From positions 1 to 7,233 of the forward strand of contig JACQZL010000298.1 of assembly GCA_016213865.1 (NCBI GenBank): a DNA stretch of 7,233 nucleotides, read 5' to 3'. Source of the stretch: Candidatus Rifleibacteriota bacterium. GTDB taxonomy: Bacteria > UBP17 > UBA6191 > JACPRK01. The position numbers and the translations under genes are program-made. This document shows, piece by piece, positions 1-6,327 of this stretch. The notes beneath the pieces are model-generated. The model had not been told where the DNA came from. It saw only the letters and a program-made list of their open reading frames with translations, and ran no database searches. How positions within the stretch are numbered: position 1 is the first letter of the stretch; every line of letters begins with the position of its first letter.

Positions 1-519
1 GCCGTTCGCCGCGGACGGGTCTGCCGGCAGCACGCGCCGGAAGTCGCCCAGTACCTCGTCCGCGCCCAGCCGCTCGCACTTCGTCTCGAGGTAGGTCAGG
101 TCGCAGAGCACTTGCCCGGCCTTCTCCCATTGCGACGTCTCCACCAGGTGAGCTACCAGATGACTGCACGCGTACAGCGGCATCCTCGCCGGCCCCTGTT
201 GGTACAGCGCCCAGCACGCGTCGGCCAGCCGCCTGGCCCCTCTGACCGCGCTGGCGGCGAACACCCCCGCGGAGGGCAAGCGAGTCGTTTCATCCACGGC
301 CGTCAGCCACTCCACAATCGAATTGTGCGCCGGAGCCACGCACTCCTGGGCCCTGCCTGCGACCGCAAGCAGCCGAATGGGGAAGAGCGAACCCAACCGG
401 GCGAGCCGCTGCCTGAGGGTCGCTTCATCGGTGCTCGCCACGGCGGCCAGCACCGCAAGCGGCAACGGCTCCCGCCGTGCCACGAGCGCGTCCACCAGCG
501 GCAGGCTGTCGGCCTTGTA
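1..519 (-). pseudogene. C-terminal continuation of the TIR-NACHT gene beyond the internal TAG (partial)
   Basis: Directly after the TAG, in the same frame, 173 codons run without a stop to the left edge and read as good protein. The segment LPLVDALVARREPLPLAVL is the winged-helix-like stretch that normally follows a NACHT ATPase. Later come MPLYACSHLVAHLVETSQWE and LCDLTYLETKCERLGAD, which match the APAF1-like helical region (YALRH...HL...W...L..DF.FLE.K) seen just before WD40 repeats in bacterial STAND proteins. WD40 repeats are therefore expected further left, outside the window. No strong start codon or ribosome-binding site lies just after the stop, so separate translation of this part looks unlikely. 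Composition and codon use match the upstream part. The simplest reading is one gene split by a point nonsense change; a sequencing error or stop-codon readthrough cannot be excluded. Confidence 0.75.
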
Positions 520-2016
520 CTAGGCTGCCCGGAGTCGGGCCTCGGCTGGATCCGGATCGCTGAACTGGCGCGCGAAGAAGCTGGCATAGATGGCTCCCAG
601 ACCGCGAGGAAACTCCTCCGGACGATCGAGCGAGAGGTGACCGGCGGCAACCTCCTTCAGCACCCAGACGACGTAGAGGAACATGCCCTGGCTTCGATCG
701 AGCAGTCCCTGCACCCAGCCCGCGCGGACAGGCAGACCTCGTGATGCCAGTTCGCTCGAGATGTAGGCGCGCAGATCGGACAGGCTCTCGCTGCCACGGG
801 CGTCCAGAAGGCATGAAGGAACGTGGGCCAACGTCGAGATGACCTCGCTCTCGGGCCGGCTCGTGATCAGGAGCCGGAGCCACGGCGGTGTCTTGTGCCA
901 GTGGTCGCGCACCAACGCGGCGAGCTCGTTCCCGCCCCCTTTCGTGGCTTCGTCGATGGCGTCGATCAGCACCAATCGAGGCCCATCGGGAGGCGGGAAG
1001 TCGCCCGAGAGCTTCGAGACCACCAGATTGTCGAAGAGCGTCGAGGCACTCTTCGACACCTCGTCCTCCAGCGCCATCCCGCAAAGGCGCTTCTTGTACT
1101 CCTCGAGATGCTCGGCCATCTGGTAGGCGAGCGAGAGCAGCGCCCGCTTTGGCTCGCCCTTGTCCTCGTGGCCATGAGCGCACAGGTGATAGGCGATGAC
1201 CTCCCGTCGCCGGTGCACAAGATGGCTGGCGAAGGCCGTCTTCCCGACTCCCGGGTCCCCCACGAGCCAAAACACGCGTGAGGTCGGCTGCTCCGAGAGC
1301 CACTGGTCCACCGCATCGAGCAACCACTGTCGCCCCTGAAAGTGCGAGAGGTGGGCTCCGAGGTCGGCAGAGAAGTCGAGCGGCCGGAGCAGCCTCGCCA
1401 GCCTCGCTTGTCCCCCCTCGAAGTCGAGATCCTCATCCTCCACGGCCCGCACCAGGCGCGCGAAGCGCACCTCGTAGCGCTCGCCCGCCTGCTCGATGGG
1501 CACCACATCCCGCAGGTCAAGGTACTGGATCCGGCAGATCGAGGTTGGCGGTCCATCGGCCAGTTCGACGAGCAGCACCGGGATGATCAGCTTGTTCTTC
1601 TCGAGCGCCTTGGCGATCTCATTCAAGCAGAAGCCGTCGGACGACCTGGGCTCGCCCCGAATCCGACGTCGCACCGAGTAGGGCGTCATCAGCAGGACGA
1701 CCTTGTCGCACCACCTCAATCCATCCTCGATGTAAGCCTCCCAGTCACTCCCGCTCCTCAACCGCTCCAGGTCGAACCAGACCTCGTGACCTCGTGCCAC
1801 CAGGTCGGCCTTGATCCGCTGCGCGTCGGCCGCGTGCTTGTCGTGGCCGTAACTGAGGAAGATCTTCAACCTCTCGCGGGCCCGCACTGGACCGGCCGGC
1901 CCTTCGGCCGCAGTCGCCCAGATGTGATCGCAGGTGTCACAGATCCAGCTTCCCCGGTTCTGACGAAACCGCACGTCCACCGAGCCGCACTTCGGACATG
2001 CAACCGCCTGGGTCAT
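520..2016 (-). CDS. Zinc ribbon-TIR-NACHT (STAND) protein, ending at an in-frame TAG
   Basis: This 498-residue protein is predicted to be a cytoplasmic NLR-like immune or antiphage sensor. Residues 7-29 form a zinc ribbon (CPKC at 7-10, CDTC at 26-29). Residues about 50-171 are a TIR domain opening with LKIFLSYGHD. Glu133 in CLNEIAKAL aligns with the catalytic Glu of NAD-cleaving TIR domains such as SARM1. Residues about 225-400 are a NACHT/STAND ATPase with Walker A GDPGVGKT (253-260), Walker B LVLIDAIDEA (348-357) and the LLITSRPE sensor segment (382-389). In this architecture, ligand sensing by the C-terminus drives oligomerisation and TIR-mediated NAD+ depletion; that role is inferred from the family. 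The ATG at 2016 is chosen because AAGGGAGG lies 6 nt upstream; an ATG nine codons earlier (2043) has no such site. The frame stops at TAG (520-522), yet homologous coding sequence continues in the same frame, so the C-terminal sensor is missing from this product. Domain calls are firm; function is not. Confidence 0.88.
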   Translation of the reverse strand: MTQAVACPKCGSVDVRFRQNRGSWICDTCDHIWATAAEGPAGPVRARERLKIFLSYGHDKHAADAQRIKADLVARGHEVWFDLERLRSGSDWEAYIEDGLRWCDKVVLLMTPYSVRRRIRGEPRSSDGFCLNEIAKALEKNKLIIPVLLVELADGPPTSICRIQYLDLRDVVPIEQAGERYEVRFARLVRAVEDEDLDFEGGQARLARLLRPLDFSADLGAHLSHFQGRQWLLDAVDQWLSEQPTSRVFWLVGDPGVGKTAFASHLVHRRREVIAYHLCAHGHEDKGEPKRALLSLAYQMAEHLEEYKKRLCGMALEDEVSKSASTLFDNLVVSKLSGDFPPPDGPRLVLIDAIDEATKGGGNELAALVRDHWHKTPPWLRLLITSRPESEVISTLAHVPSCLLDARGSESLSDLRAYISSELASRGLPVRAGWVQGLLDRSQGMFLYVVWVLKEVAAGHLSLDRPEEFPRGLGAIYASFFARQFSDPDPAEARLRAA

Positions 2017-2022
2017 CGAGGG

Positions 2023-2030
2023 CCTCCCTT
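2023..2030 (-). promoter_or_regulatory. Shine-Dalgarno site fixing the TIR-NACHT start
   Basis: On the minus strand AAGGGAGG lies 6 nt before the ATG at 2014-2016. It sits inside the reading frame if the earlier ATG at 2041-2043 is used, which argues that the shorter protein is the real one. That start also places the zinc ribbon at the extreme N-terminus. Confidence 0.7.
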
Positions 2031-2044
2031 GGCCGGCTGTCATC

Positions 2045-2062
2045 GACTCTCGTTCAAGAGTC
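2045..2062. promoter_or_regulatory. Short dyad upstream of the TIR-NACHT gene
   Basis: GACTCT and AGAGTC form a perfect 6-bp inverted repeat around a 6-nt centre. It lies about 28 nt upstream of the chosen start codon and abuts the left end of the MITE-like element. It could be an operator or a 5' leader hairpin. It is short enough to be chance, so it is listed only as a possible site. Confidence 0.25.
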
Positions 2063-2247
2063 TAGCACTACAACGTAGGTTCGCTCCTGACCTCGAAGGT
2101 AGAAGCGGCTTCCAGCCGCTTGGCTGGCGGAGCCACCTCCGCTCGAGAGTGCGGCGACGTGGAAGCGGCAAGATGCCGCTTCTACCCTCGCGTTTCCCTG
2201 GTTTCCAGAAACGCGTATCTCTGGGACAAGTCGCGTTGTAGTGCTAG
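2062..2247. mobile_element. MITE-like element with 14-bp perfect inverted ends
   Basis: CTAGCACTACAACG at 2062-2075 and its exact reverse complement at 2234-2247 bound 186 bp with no plausible gene. The interior is packed with hairpins: 2103-2121, 2127-2142 (GCGGAG/CTCCGC), 2162-2182 and 2189-2215 (CGCGTTTC/GAAACGCG). Precise terminal inverted repeats, small size and lack of coding capacity are the hallmarks of a non-autonomous transposable element. Each end carries the palindrome CTAG, so a TA or CTAG target duplication is possible but cannot be separated from the repeat itself; no longer flanking duplication is visible. It fills most of the divergent intergenic region and may carry promoter or transcript-ending activity for either side. 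The family is not recognised. Confidence 0.6.
2099..2185. repeat. REP-type inverted pair (REPIN/BIME-like) inside the MITE-like element
   Basis: On the plus strand GTAG (2099-2102) is followed at once by the hairpin AAGCGGC-TTCCA-GCCGCTT (2103-2121). On the minus strand, reading from 2185 to 2163, GTAG is followed by AAGCGGC-ATCTT-GCCGCTT. The two copies share head and stem but differ in the 5-nt loop, and they face each other across 41 bp. A GTAG tetranucleotide next to a short hairpin, in inverted pairs, is the known layout of REP sequences mobilised by TnpA-REP (RAYT) Y1 transposases. No RAYT gene is in the window. Confidence 0.6.
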
Positions 2248-2251
2248 CACC

Positions 2252-2267
2252 CGGCCCGCAGATTGCT
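2252..2267 (+). promoter_or_regulatory. Possible sigma-54 (-24/-12) promoter for the HEAT-CpaE/CpaF operon
   Basis: CGGCCCG-CAGA-TTGCT fits the sigma-54 consensus TGGCACG-N4-TTGCW at 10 of 12 fixed positions, with the required GG-N10-GC spacing (GG 2253-2254, GC 2265-2266). It would start transcription near 2278, leaving a leader of about 145 nt before the gene. The site begins 4 bp past the right end of the MITE-like element. No enhancer site for a sigma-54 activator was recognised, and such a match can arise by chance in GC-rich DNA. A weak sigma-70-like alternative is TAGACT at 2334-2339. Confidence 0.33.
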
Positions 2268-2423
2268 TGCACACCCCACGACCTCGGGAGCCATGACGCT
2301 CTCGACAGCCGTGAACTGCCGGGGAGTTCCTGATAGACTGACGGAAAATGCGGATGCTCCCCGGGCTTCGGGCAGGTCTGCCGCCAAGCCCGACTCGGTC
2401 GACACCCCTGGAGGGACTGGCCT

Positions 2424-4778
2424 ATGGCAAGTCAGAGGTCCCAGCGCGCAATCAGAGATTTCAGCAAGGCAACGACCCTCGATGCCAGGGCAAAGGACCT
2501 GGCCAGCCTGGCGCAGAAGGCGAAGGCCGGAGATGTTCAGGCACTGGAGTTTCTCGGACGGTCTGCGGCGGGCCTGGTAGATCCCGAGCTGACCGTCTTT
2601 GCCTCGGACCTGCTCTCTCAGGTCAGGACCCCGGGCTCGTCGAGTCCGCCACGTCGCGCCGAGGAGCGGAGCCACGACCTGGCCAAGGCCCTGGCGTCAA
2701 GTGACGCCGCCACGTGCCGGCGGGCCGTCACACTGGCGGCCCATCTCCATGCTGTCGAGCACTTCGCCCGGGTCGCGGACCTGGCCGCCAACGCGAAGGA
2801 CCGGGGCCTTCAAGAGGAGGCGCTCGCCGCCGTGGGACGGCTTGGGGCCTCCTGCCCCGAGAAGGCGTTCGACACCCTGCTCGCCGTGTGGCAGAAGGCC
2901 ACTCCGCAGACGCAGGCAGCCGTTCTCCACGGGCTCTCCCTGCTCCCCAGCCGGGAGAAGTACGCGGTGTTCTTCTATGCGCTCGGCAGCGAGCACCACC
3001 CGGTCGCCGACGCGGCTCGGAGATTCCTCTCCTCGATCGGCAGGCGCAGGACGATCGCCCAGCTCGAGCGCCTGCTCGCCTCCTCGGACCCGGACGACCG
3101 CGTGCTAGCGGTCGGAGCGCTGGCCCACGTCGCCCTCAAGTCCGATGCGCTCCTTCTGGCAGCTGCGGCGCTGCAGGACACCTCCGAGGAGGTCCGCGAG
3201 CGGGCCGAGCAGATCCTGTCAAAGGTCCCGCCCGCCGAGGTCGTGGCCGCCTTCGCCACCGCCATCACGGTCGGGATCCGACCGCGGGGATGCCGGCAGT
3301 ATGTGGACCTGCTGAGGCGCCTCGAGCCTGCAACCGCGGGGACTGCTCTCGAGGAGCTCGAGGCTGTCTTGAGATGCCTGGAGGGCGGCACGGAGATCCC
3401 CGAGGCTCCCGCCGAGCCGAAGGCCCCCCGCTCGCCGGAACATACGGCCGCCATCACCCAGATCCTCACTGCCTGTCCGGCTTTTCGCTGCCTCAAGAAG
3501 GCCCTGCTCGCGCGATGTGTCGCCAAGGCGACTCTCAAGAAACGCAGTGCCGGCGAGATCCACATTCACGCCGGTGACGTGGGGCAGAAGCTCTACGTCA
3601 TTTCTTCCGGACGTCTGGCCCTTTGCACGGTGGGGGCGGAGAGCAAGAGACCTGCCTTCCAGGCGCGCGGCCCTGGCGAGCTGGATGGTGAGACGGGGGT
3701 CCTTCAGTCCTGCCCCAGTCCGTACGAGTCGGTGGCGCTGGAACCGACGGAGCTGGTGGCTGTCCCTCCCGAGGTTGTTCGCGGGCTGTTGCACTTCTCG
3801 GCCCCCTTCAAGCGCGCTGTGGAGCAGTCGAGGAACGAGCTGCAAAGGGCCGAGGCCCTGCAGCCGGGCAATCAGCCCAAGGAGCCTGCGACCGTCCTGG
3901 CCGTCTTCGCAGCCAAGGGAGGAGTCGGCAAGTCCATGGTGGCAGCCAACGTGGCCTGGGCGCTGGCCTCCGTGACGGGAGGCCGCGTGCTGCTGTGGGA
4001 CCTGGACGTCGACTTCGCCAACCTCGCTCACCTGCTGGGTCTGGACAGTTGCCGTGACCTGTCGGGCATCGATCTCGCAAGCACGCTCCCGGACACCCAG
4101 AGGTTGATGAGCGACCGCATCATCGTGCCACTGGGAGCCGCAAAGGGACAGGATGGCGGCGGCACGGGGTCGCTTTTCTTCATGCCCACCCTGCTGAAGC
4201 CCGGGTTGGCCGTCGGTTCGGTCGACGCGACTCTCAGTGAGCTGATTGCCGTTCTGAGGCGGGGCTTCCACTTCATCGTGCTCGACACCTCGGGCAACAT
4301 GCGGCTCCGCTCGGAGCTCGACGCTCTGAAGGCCGCGGACAAGATCCTCCTCGTCACCTCGCCGGAGCTGCACTCTCTGGCCAACACGAAGATGTGCGCC
4401 AGACACCTGGAGTCGGAGGCCGGCTATGACCGGAACAAGGTGCGGATTGTCCTCAACAACACCGTGGGGACCTCTCTCCTGGATCGGGAGGCCATCGAGA
4501 GTTACCTCGAATTCAAGGTCTTCGCGGAAGTGCCCTTTGCCCCGCAGGAGGTGCACACGGCCATCAAGACCGCGGACTTCGTGACGCAGTTTGCACCAGA
4601 CTCGGCTGTCTCGAAGGCCGTATTGGACCTTGCGGCCAGGTTGGCCGGAGTCCAGGGTCTGCCACCCAAGTCCCAGTCGTCGTCGCGCATCAAGGATCTC
4701 CTTGACCGGCTGCAGCGTTCGTTCCTGTCGCGGTTCGGAGGTTCTTCAGCCGACTCCGTGGAGGTCGTGAAGCCATGA
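2424..4778 (+). CDS. HEAT repeat-cNMP-binding-like-CpaE/TadZ (MinD/ParA class) ATPase fusion
   Basis: This 784-residue cytoplasmic protein has three parts. Residues about 80-320 are helical repeats of HEAT/armadillo type, for example SSDPDDRVLAVGALAHVAL and DTSEEVRERAEQIL. Residues about 350-465 resemble a cyclic-nucleotide-binding beta barrel (GEIHIHAGDVGQKLYVISSG, then GPGELDGETGVL). Residues about 487-745 are a MinD/ParA-family ATPase with the deviant Walker A KGGVGKS (498-504), Walker A' DLDVDFAN (526-533) and Walker B FIVLDTSGN (617-625). CpaE/TadZ proteins place Tad pilus machinery at the pole and normally carry a receiver-like domain in front of the ATPase; here HEAT plus barrel takes its place. 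The barrel's phosphate-binding segment lacks the usual Arg, so nucleotide binding is doubtful. GGAGGG lies 8 nt before the ATG. The stop overlaps the next gene by ATGA, so the two are co-translated. The tail (about 750-784) is Ser/Lys-rich with an amphipathic helix. The CpaE call rests on the neighbouring CpaF gene and the ATPase motifs. Confidence 0.85.
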   Translation: MASQRSQRAIRDFSKATTLDARAKDLASLAQKAKAGDVQALEFLGRSAAGLVDPELTVFASDLLSQVRTPGSSSPPRRAEERSHDLAKALASSDAATCRRAVTLAAHLHAVEHFARVADLAANAKDRGLQEEALAAVGRLGASCPEKAFDTLLAVWQKATPQTQAAVLHGLSLLPSREKYAVFFYALGSEHHPVADAARRFLSSIGRRRTIAQLERLLASSDPDDRVLAVGALAHVALKSDALLLAAAALQDTSEEVRERAEQILSKVPPAEVVAAFATAITVGIRPRGCRQYVDLLRRLEPATAGTALEELEAVLRCLEGGTEIPEAPAEPKAPRSPEHTAAITQILTACPAFRCLKKALLARCVAKATLKKRSAGEIHIHAGDVGQKLYVISSGRLALCTVGAESKRPAFQARGPGELDGETGVLQSCPSPYESVALEPTELVAVPPEVVRGLLHFSAPFKRAVEQSRNELQRAEALQPGNQPKEPATVLAVFAAKGGVGKSMVAANVAWALASVTGGRVLLWDLDVDFANLAHLLGLDSCRDLSGIDLASTLPDTQRLMSDRIIVPLGAAKGQDGGGTGSLFFMPTLLKPGLAVGSVDATLSELIAVLRRGFHFIVLDTSGNMRLRSELDALKAADKILLVTSPELHSLANTKMCARHLESEAGYDRNKVRIVLNNTVGTSLLDREAIESYLEFKVFAEVPFAPQEVHTAIKTADFVTQFAPDSAVSKAVLDLAARLAGVQGLPPKSQSSSRIKDLLDRLQRSFLSRFGGSSADSVEVVKP

Positions 4779-6253
4779 GCAGACTCACCGACACCTTGAG
4801 GGAGTCCTCGCAAGCGGCGAGTGAGCAGCCGGCCGAGGCCGTTCTCCCACCCGCCGCCAAGCCCGCGCGGCAAGAGGCCGCTCGTCCCGCCGTTCCGGCG
4901 GCGCGCCCGGAACCGGCCCCCTCCCCGGAGGCAGCCCCTTCCGTGGTCACGCAGCCCCCCGAAGTCGAAGTCCCCGCGGAGTTCCTCCGCTATTTGTTCG
5001 AAACCGTACGCCCCGAGCTCCTGAAGAAGATGCCCGGGCTCGATCATCTCTGCAGAGGGGAGTGCGAGCTCCAGGTCAGGAACTGCGTGGTGGAAGTCCT
5101 GGACGACCTGGCGTCTCGCGGAGAGCTGCACGGCCATGGCGCGCCGGACGGTCTTGCGGAGTTCATCGCGAAGTACGGCGCCGGGGTGATCCGCGAGCTC
5201 GAGTACGAGTTCGCCGGGTACGGGCCCATCGAGCCGCTCCTGCGCGACCCGGACATCGAGGAGATCATGGTCAACGGCCCTGACGAGATCTTCGTCGTGC
5301 GCTCGGGCCAAATGCAGCTGGCGCCCCGCCGGTTCCTCGACAAGGAGCACTGGACGACGACGGCCACGAGGCTCACCTCGACGGCTCACCTGCAAGTCAA
5401 CGAAATGCACCCGCTCGGCGACGGGGCCGTTCTGGGCAACATGCGGCTCAACATCGTACTTCCGCCTGTCTCGGCCGACTCTCCGCTGATGACCCTCCGG
5501 ATGTTCCCGAAGCGATTCGATCTCGACGCCCTCATTGAAGGGAAGACCCTCTCGAGGGAGATTGCCGACTTCCTCCGCTCGTGTGTGAAGCGTGGCCTGA
5601 ATCTGATCGTCAGCGGCGGCACGGGCTCCGGCAAGACCACTCTGTTGAGCGCCCTGGCCTCCGAGATCCCCGAGACTCAGCGGGTCGTCGTGATCGAGGA
5701 CACTCCCGAGTTGCAGATCGAGCGAAGGAACCTGCCGCGCCTGCGCACTCGCTCCGTCAAGGAGGAAGGCACCCCCGAGATCTCGATCCGCGACCTCATC
5801 AAGAACGCCCTGCGGATGCGGCCGGACCGGATCGTCGTCGGCGAGGTCCGCGGCGCCGAGGCCTTCGACATGCTCCAGGCCATGAACACGGGCCATCAAG
5901 GCTCCTTGACCACCATCCACAGCAATAACCCCGTCCAGCTCCTCCAGCGCCTCGAGGTGCTAGTCCTGATGGCGGGTTACGACCTGTCTCCACGAGCTAT
6001 CCGGCCCTACATTGCCTCCGCGATCCAGCTCATCGTTCAACTGAACCGCCTTCCAAGCGAAGCCAGACGGGTCACCCGCATCACCGAGGTGTCCGCCGAC
6101 CTCGAGCTCAAGGCAGGTACTGACCCGGCCTTCCGCGTGCACGACATCTTCACGCTTCGATCCAGCGACGGGCCCTCGGACGACGCCGCCAGCGAGACCC
6201 CCGAGTGGGACTTCTCGGAGCCCGTGTTCACGGAATCCAGTTCGGTGGGCTGA
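4775..6253 (+). CDS. cpaF: CpaF/TadA-type secretion ATPase (VirB11/GspE superfamily)
   Basis: This 492-residue hexameric ATPase is predicted to power extension or retraction of a Tad-type pilus, or export, from the cytoplasmic face. Residues 1-66 are a Pro/Ala-rich, probably disordered leader. The conserved core runs from about 67 to 460: GYGPIEPLLRDPDIEEIMVN (148-167), Walker A GGTGSGKT (281-288), Asp box VVVIEDTPEL (304-313), Walker B RPDRIVVGEVRG (349-360) and His box TGHQGSLTTIHSN (372-384). All catalytic boxes are intact. The stretch that in most CpaF proteins reads like DARLPDGSRV is altered here to GDGAVLGNMRLNIV (215-228). An acidic Ser/Glu tail follows residue 462. Translation is coupled to the upstream gene by the ATGA overlap, and GGAGG (4760-4764) lies 10 nt before the start. 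TadB and TadC platform genes usually follow cpaF; here nothing follows on this strand before a 300-bp gap. Family assignment is very secure; the filament or substrate is unknown. Confidence 0.95.
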   Translation: MSRLTDTLRESSQAASEQPAEAVLPPAAKPARQEAARPAVPAARPEPAPSPEAAPSVVTQPPEVEVPAEFLRYLFETVRPELLKKMPGLDHLCRGECELQVRNCVVEVLDDLASRGELHGHGAPDGLAEFIAKYGAGVIRELEYEFAGYGPIEPLLRDPDIEEIMVNGPDEIFVVRSGQMQLAPRRFLDKEHWTTTATRLTSTAHLQVNEMHPLGDGAVLGNMRLNIVLPPVSADSPLMTLRMFPKRFDLDALIEGKTLSREIADFLRSCVKRGLNLIVSGGTGSGKTTLLSALASEIPETQRVVVIEDTPELQIERRNLPRLRTRSVKEEGTPEISIRDLIKNALRMRPDRIVVGEVRGAEAFDMLQAMNTGHQGSLTTIHSNNPVQLLQRLEVLVLMAGYDLSPRAIRPYIASAIQLIVQLNRLPSEARRVTRITEVSADLELKAGTDPAFRVHDIFTLRSSDGPSDDAASETPEWDFSEPVFTESSSVG

Positions 6254-6298
6254 GCGGCCGGCCCTGCATTCCGGAAGGGCACTGACCACTTTGGCCGC
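6254..6298 (+). terminator. Possible nested stem-loop after cpaF
   Basis: Immediately after the stop codon, GCGGCC (6254-6259) pairs with GGCCGC (6293-6298), enclosing GCCCT (6261-6265) paired with AGGGC (6276-6280). No T-run follows, so it is not a standard intrinsic terminator. Its position just past the last gene of the operon is the main argument for it. Confidence 0.25.
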
Positions 6299-6327
6299 AA
6301 TTCTCGGCACACTTGGCTCCAAGGGAT

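Noticed and set aside
112..744. Plus-strand open frame of 210 codons opposite the TIR-NACHT gene
   Set aside because: Its Arg/Pro/Gly-rich product shows no domain, and it lies antisense to a frame with clear TIR-NACHT and helical motifs. Long antisense frames are normal in GC-rich DNA.
2041..2043. Upstream ATG as the TIR-NACHT start
   Set aside because: It lacks a ribosome-binding site, while the ATG at 2014-2016 has AAGGGAGG 6 nt upstream and puts the zinc ribbon at the N-terminus.
2099..2185. CRISPR-like array
   Set aside because: The repeats are facing inverted hairpins, only two in number, not direct repeats with regular spacers, and no cas gene is present.
1342..2241. Plus-strand open frame of 299 codons across the TIR domain and the MITE-like element
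   Set aside because: It is antisense to the recognised TIR gene, reads through the hairpin element and shows no motifs.
3219..4556. Minus-strand open frame of 445 codons opposite the CpaE-like gene
   Set aside because: It is a shadow of the plus-strand ATPase frame; its product is His/Arg/Gly-rich without recognisable domains.
4502..5920. Minus-strand open frame of 472 codons opposite cpaF
   Set aside because: It is antisense to intact CpaF motifs and spans the junction of the two real genes; no domain is visible.
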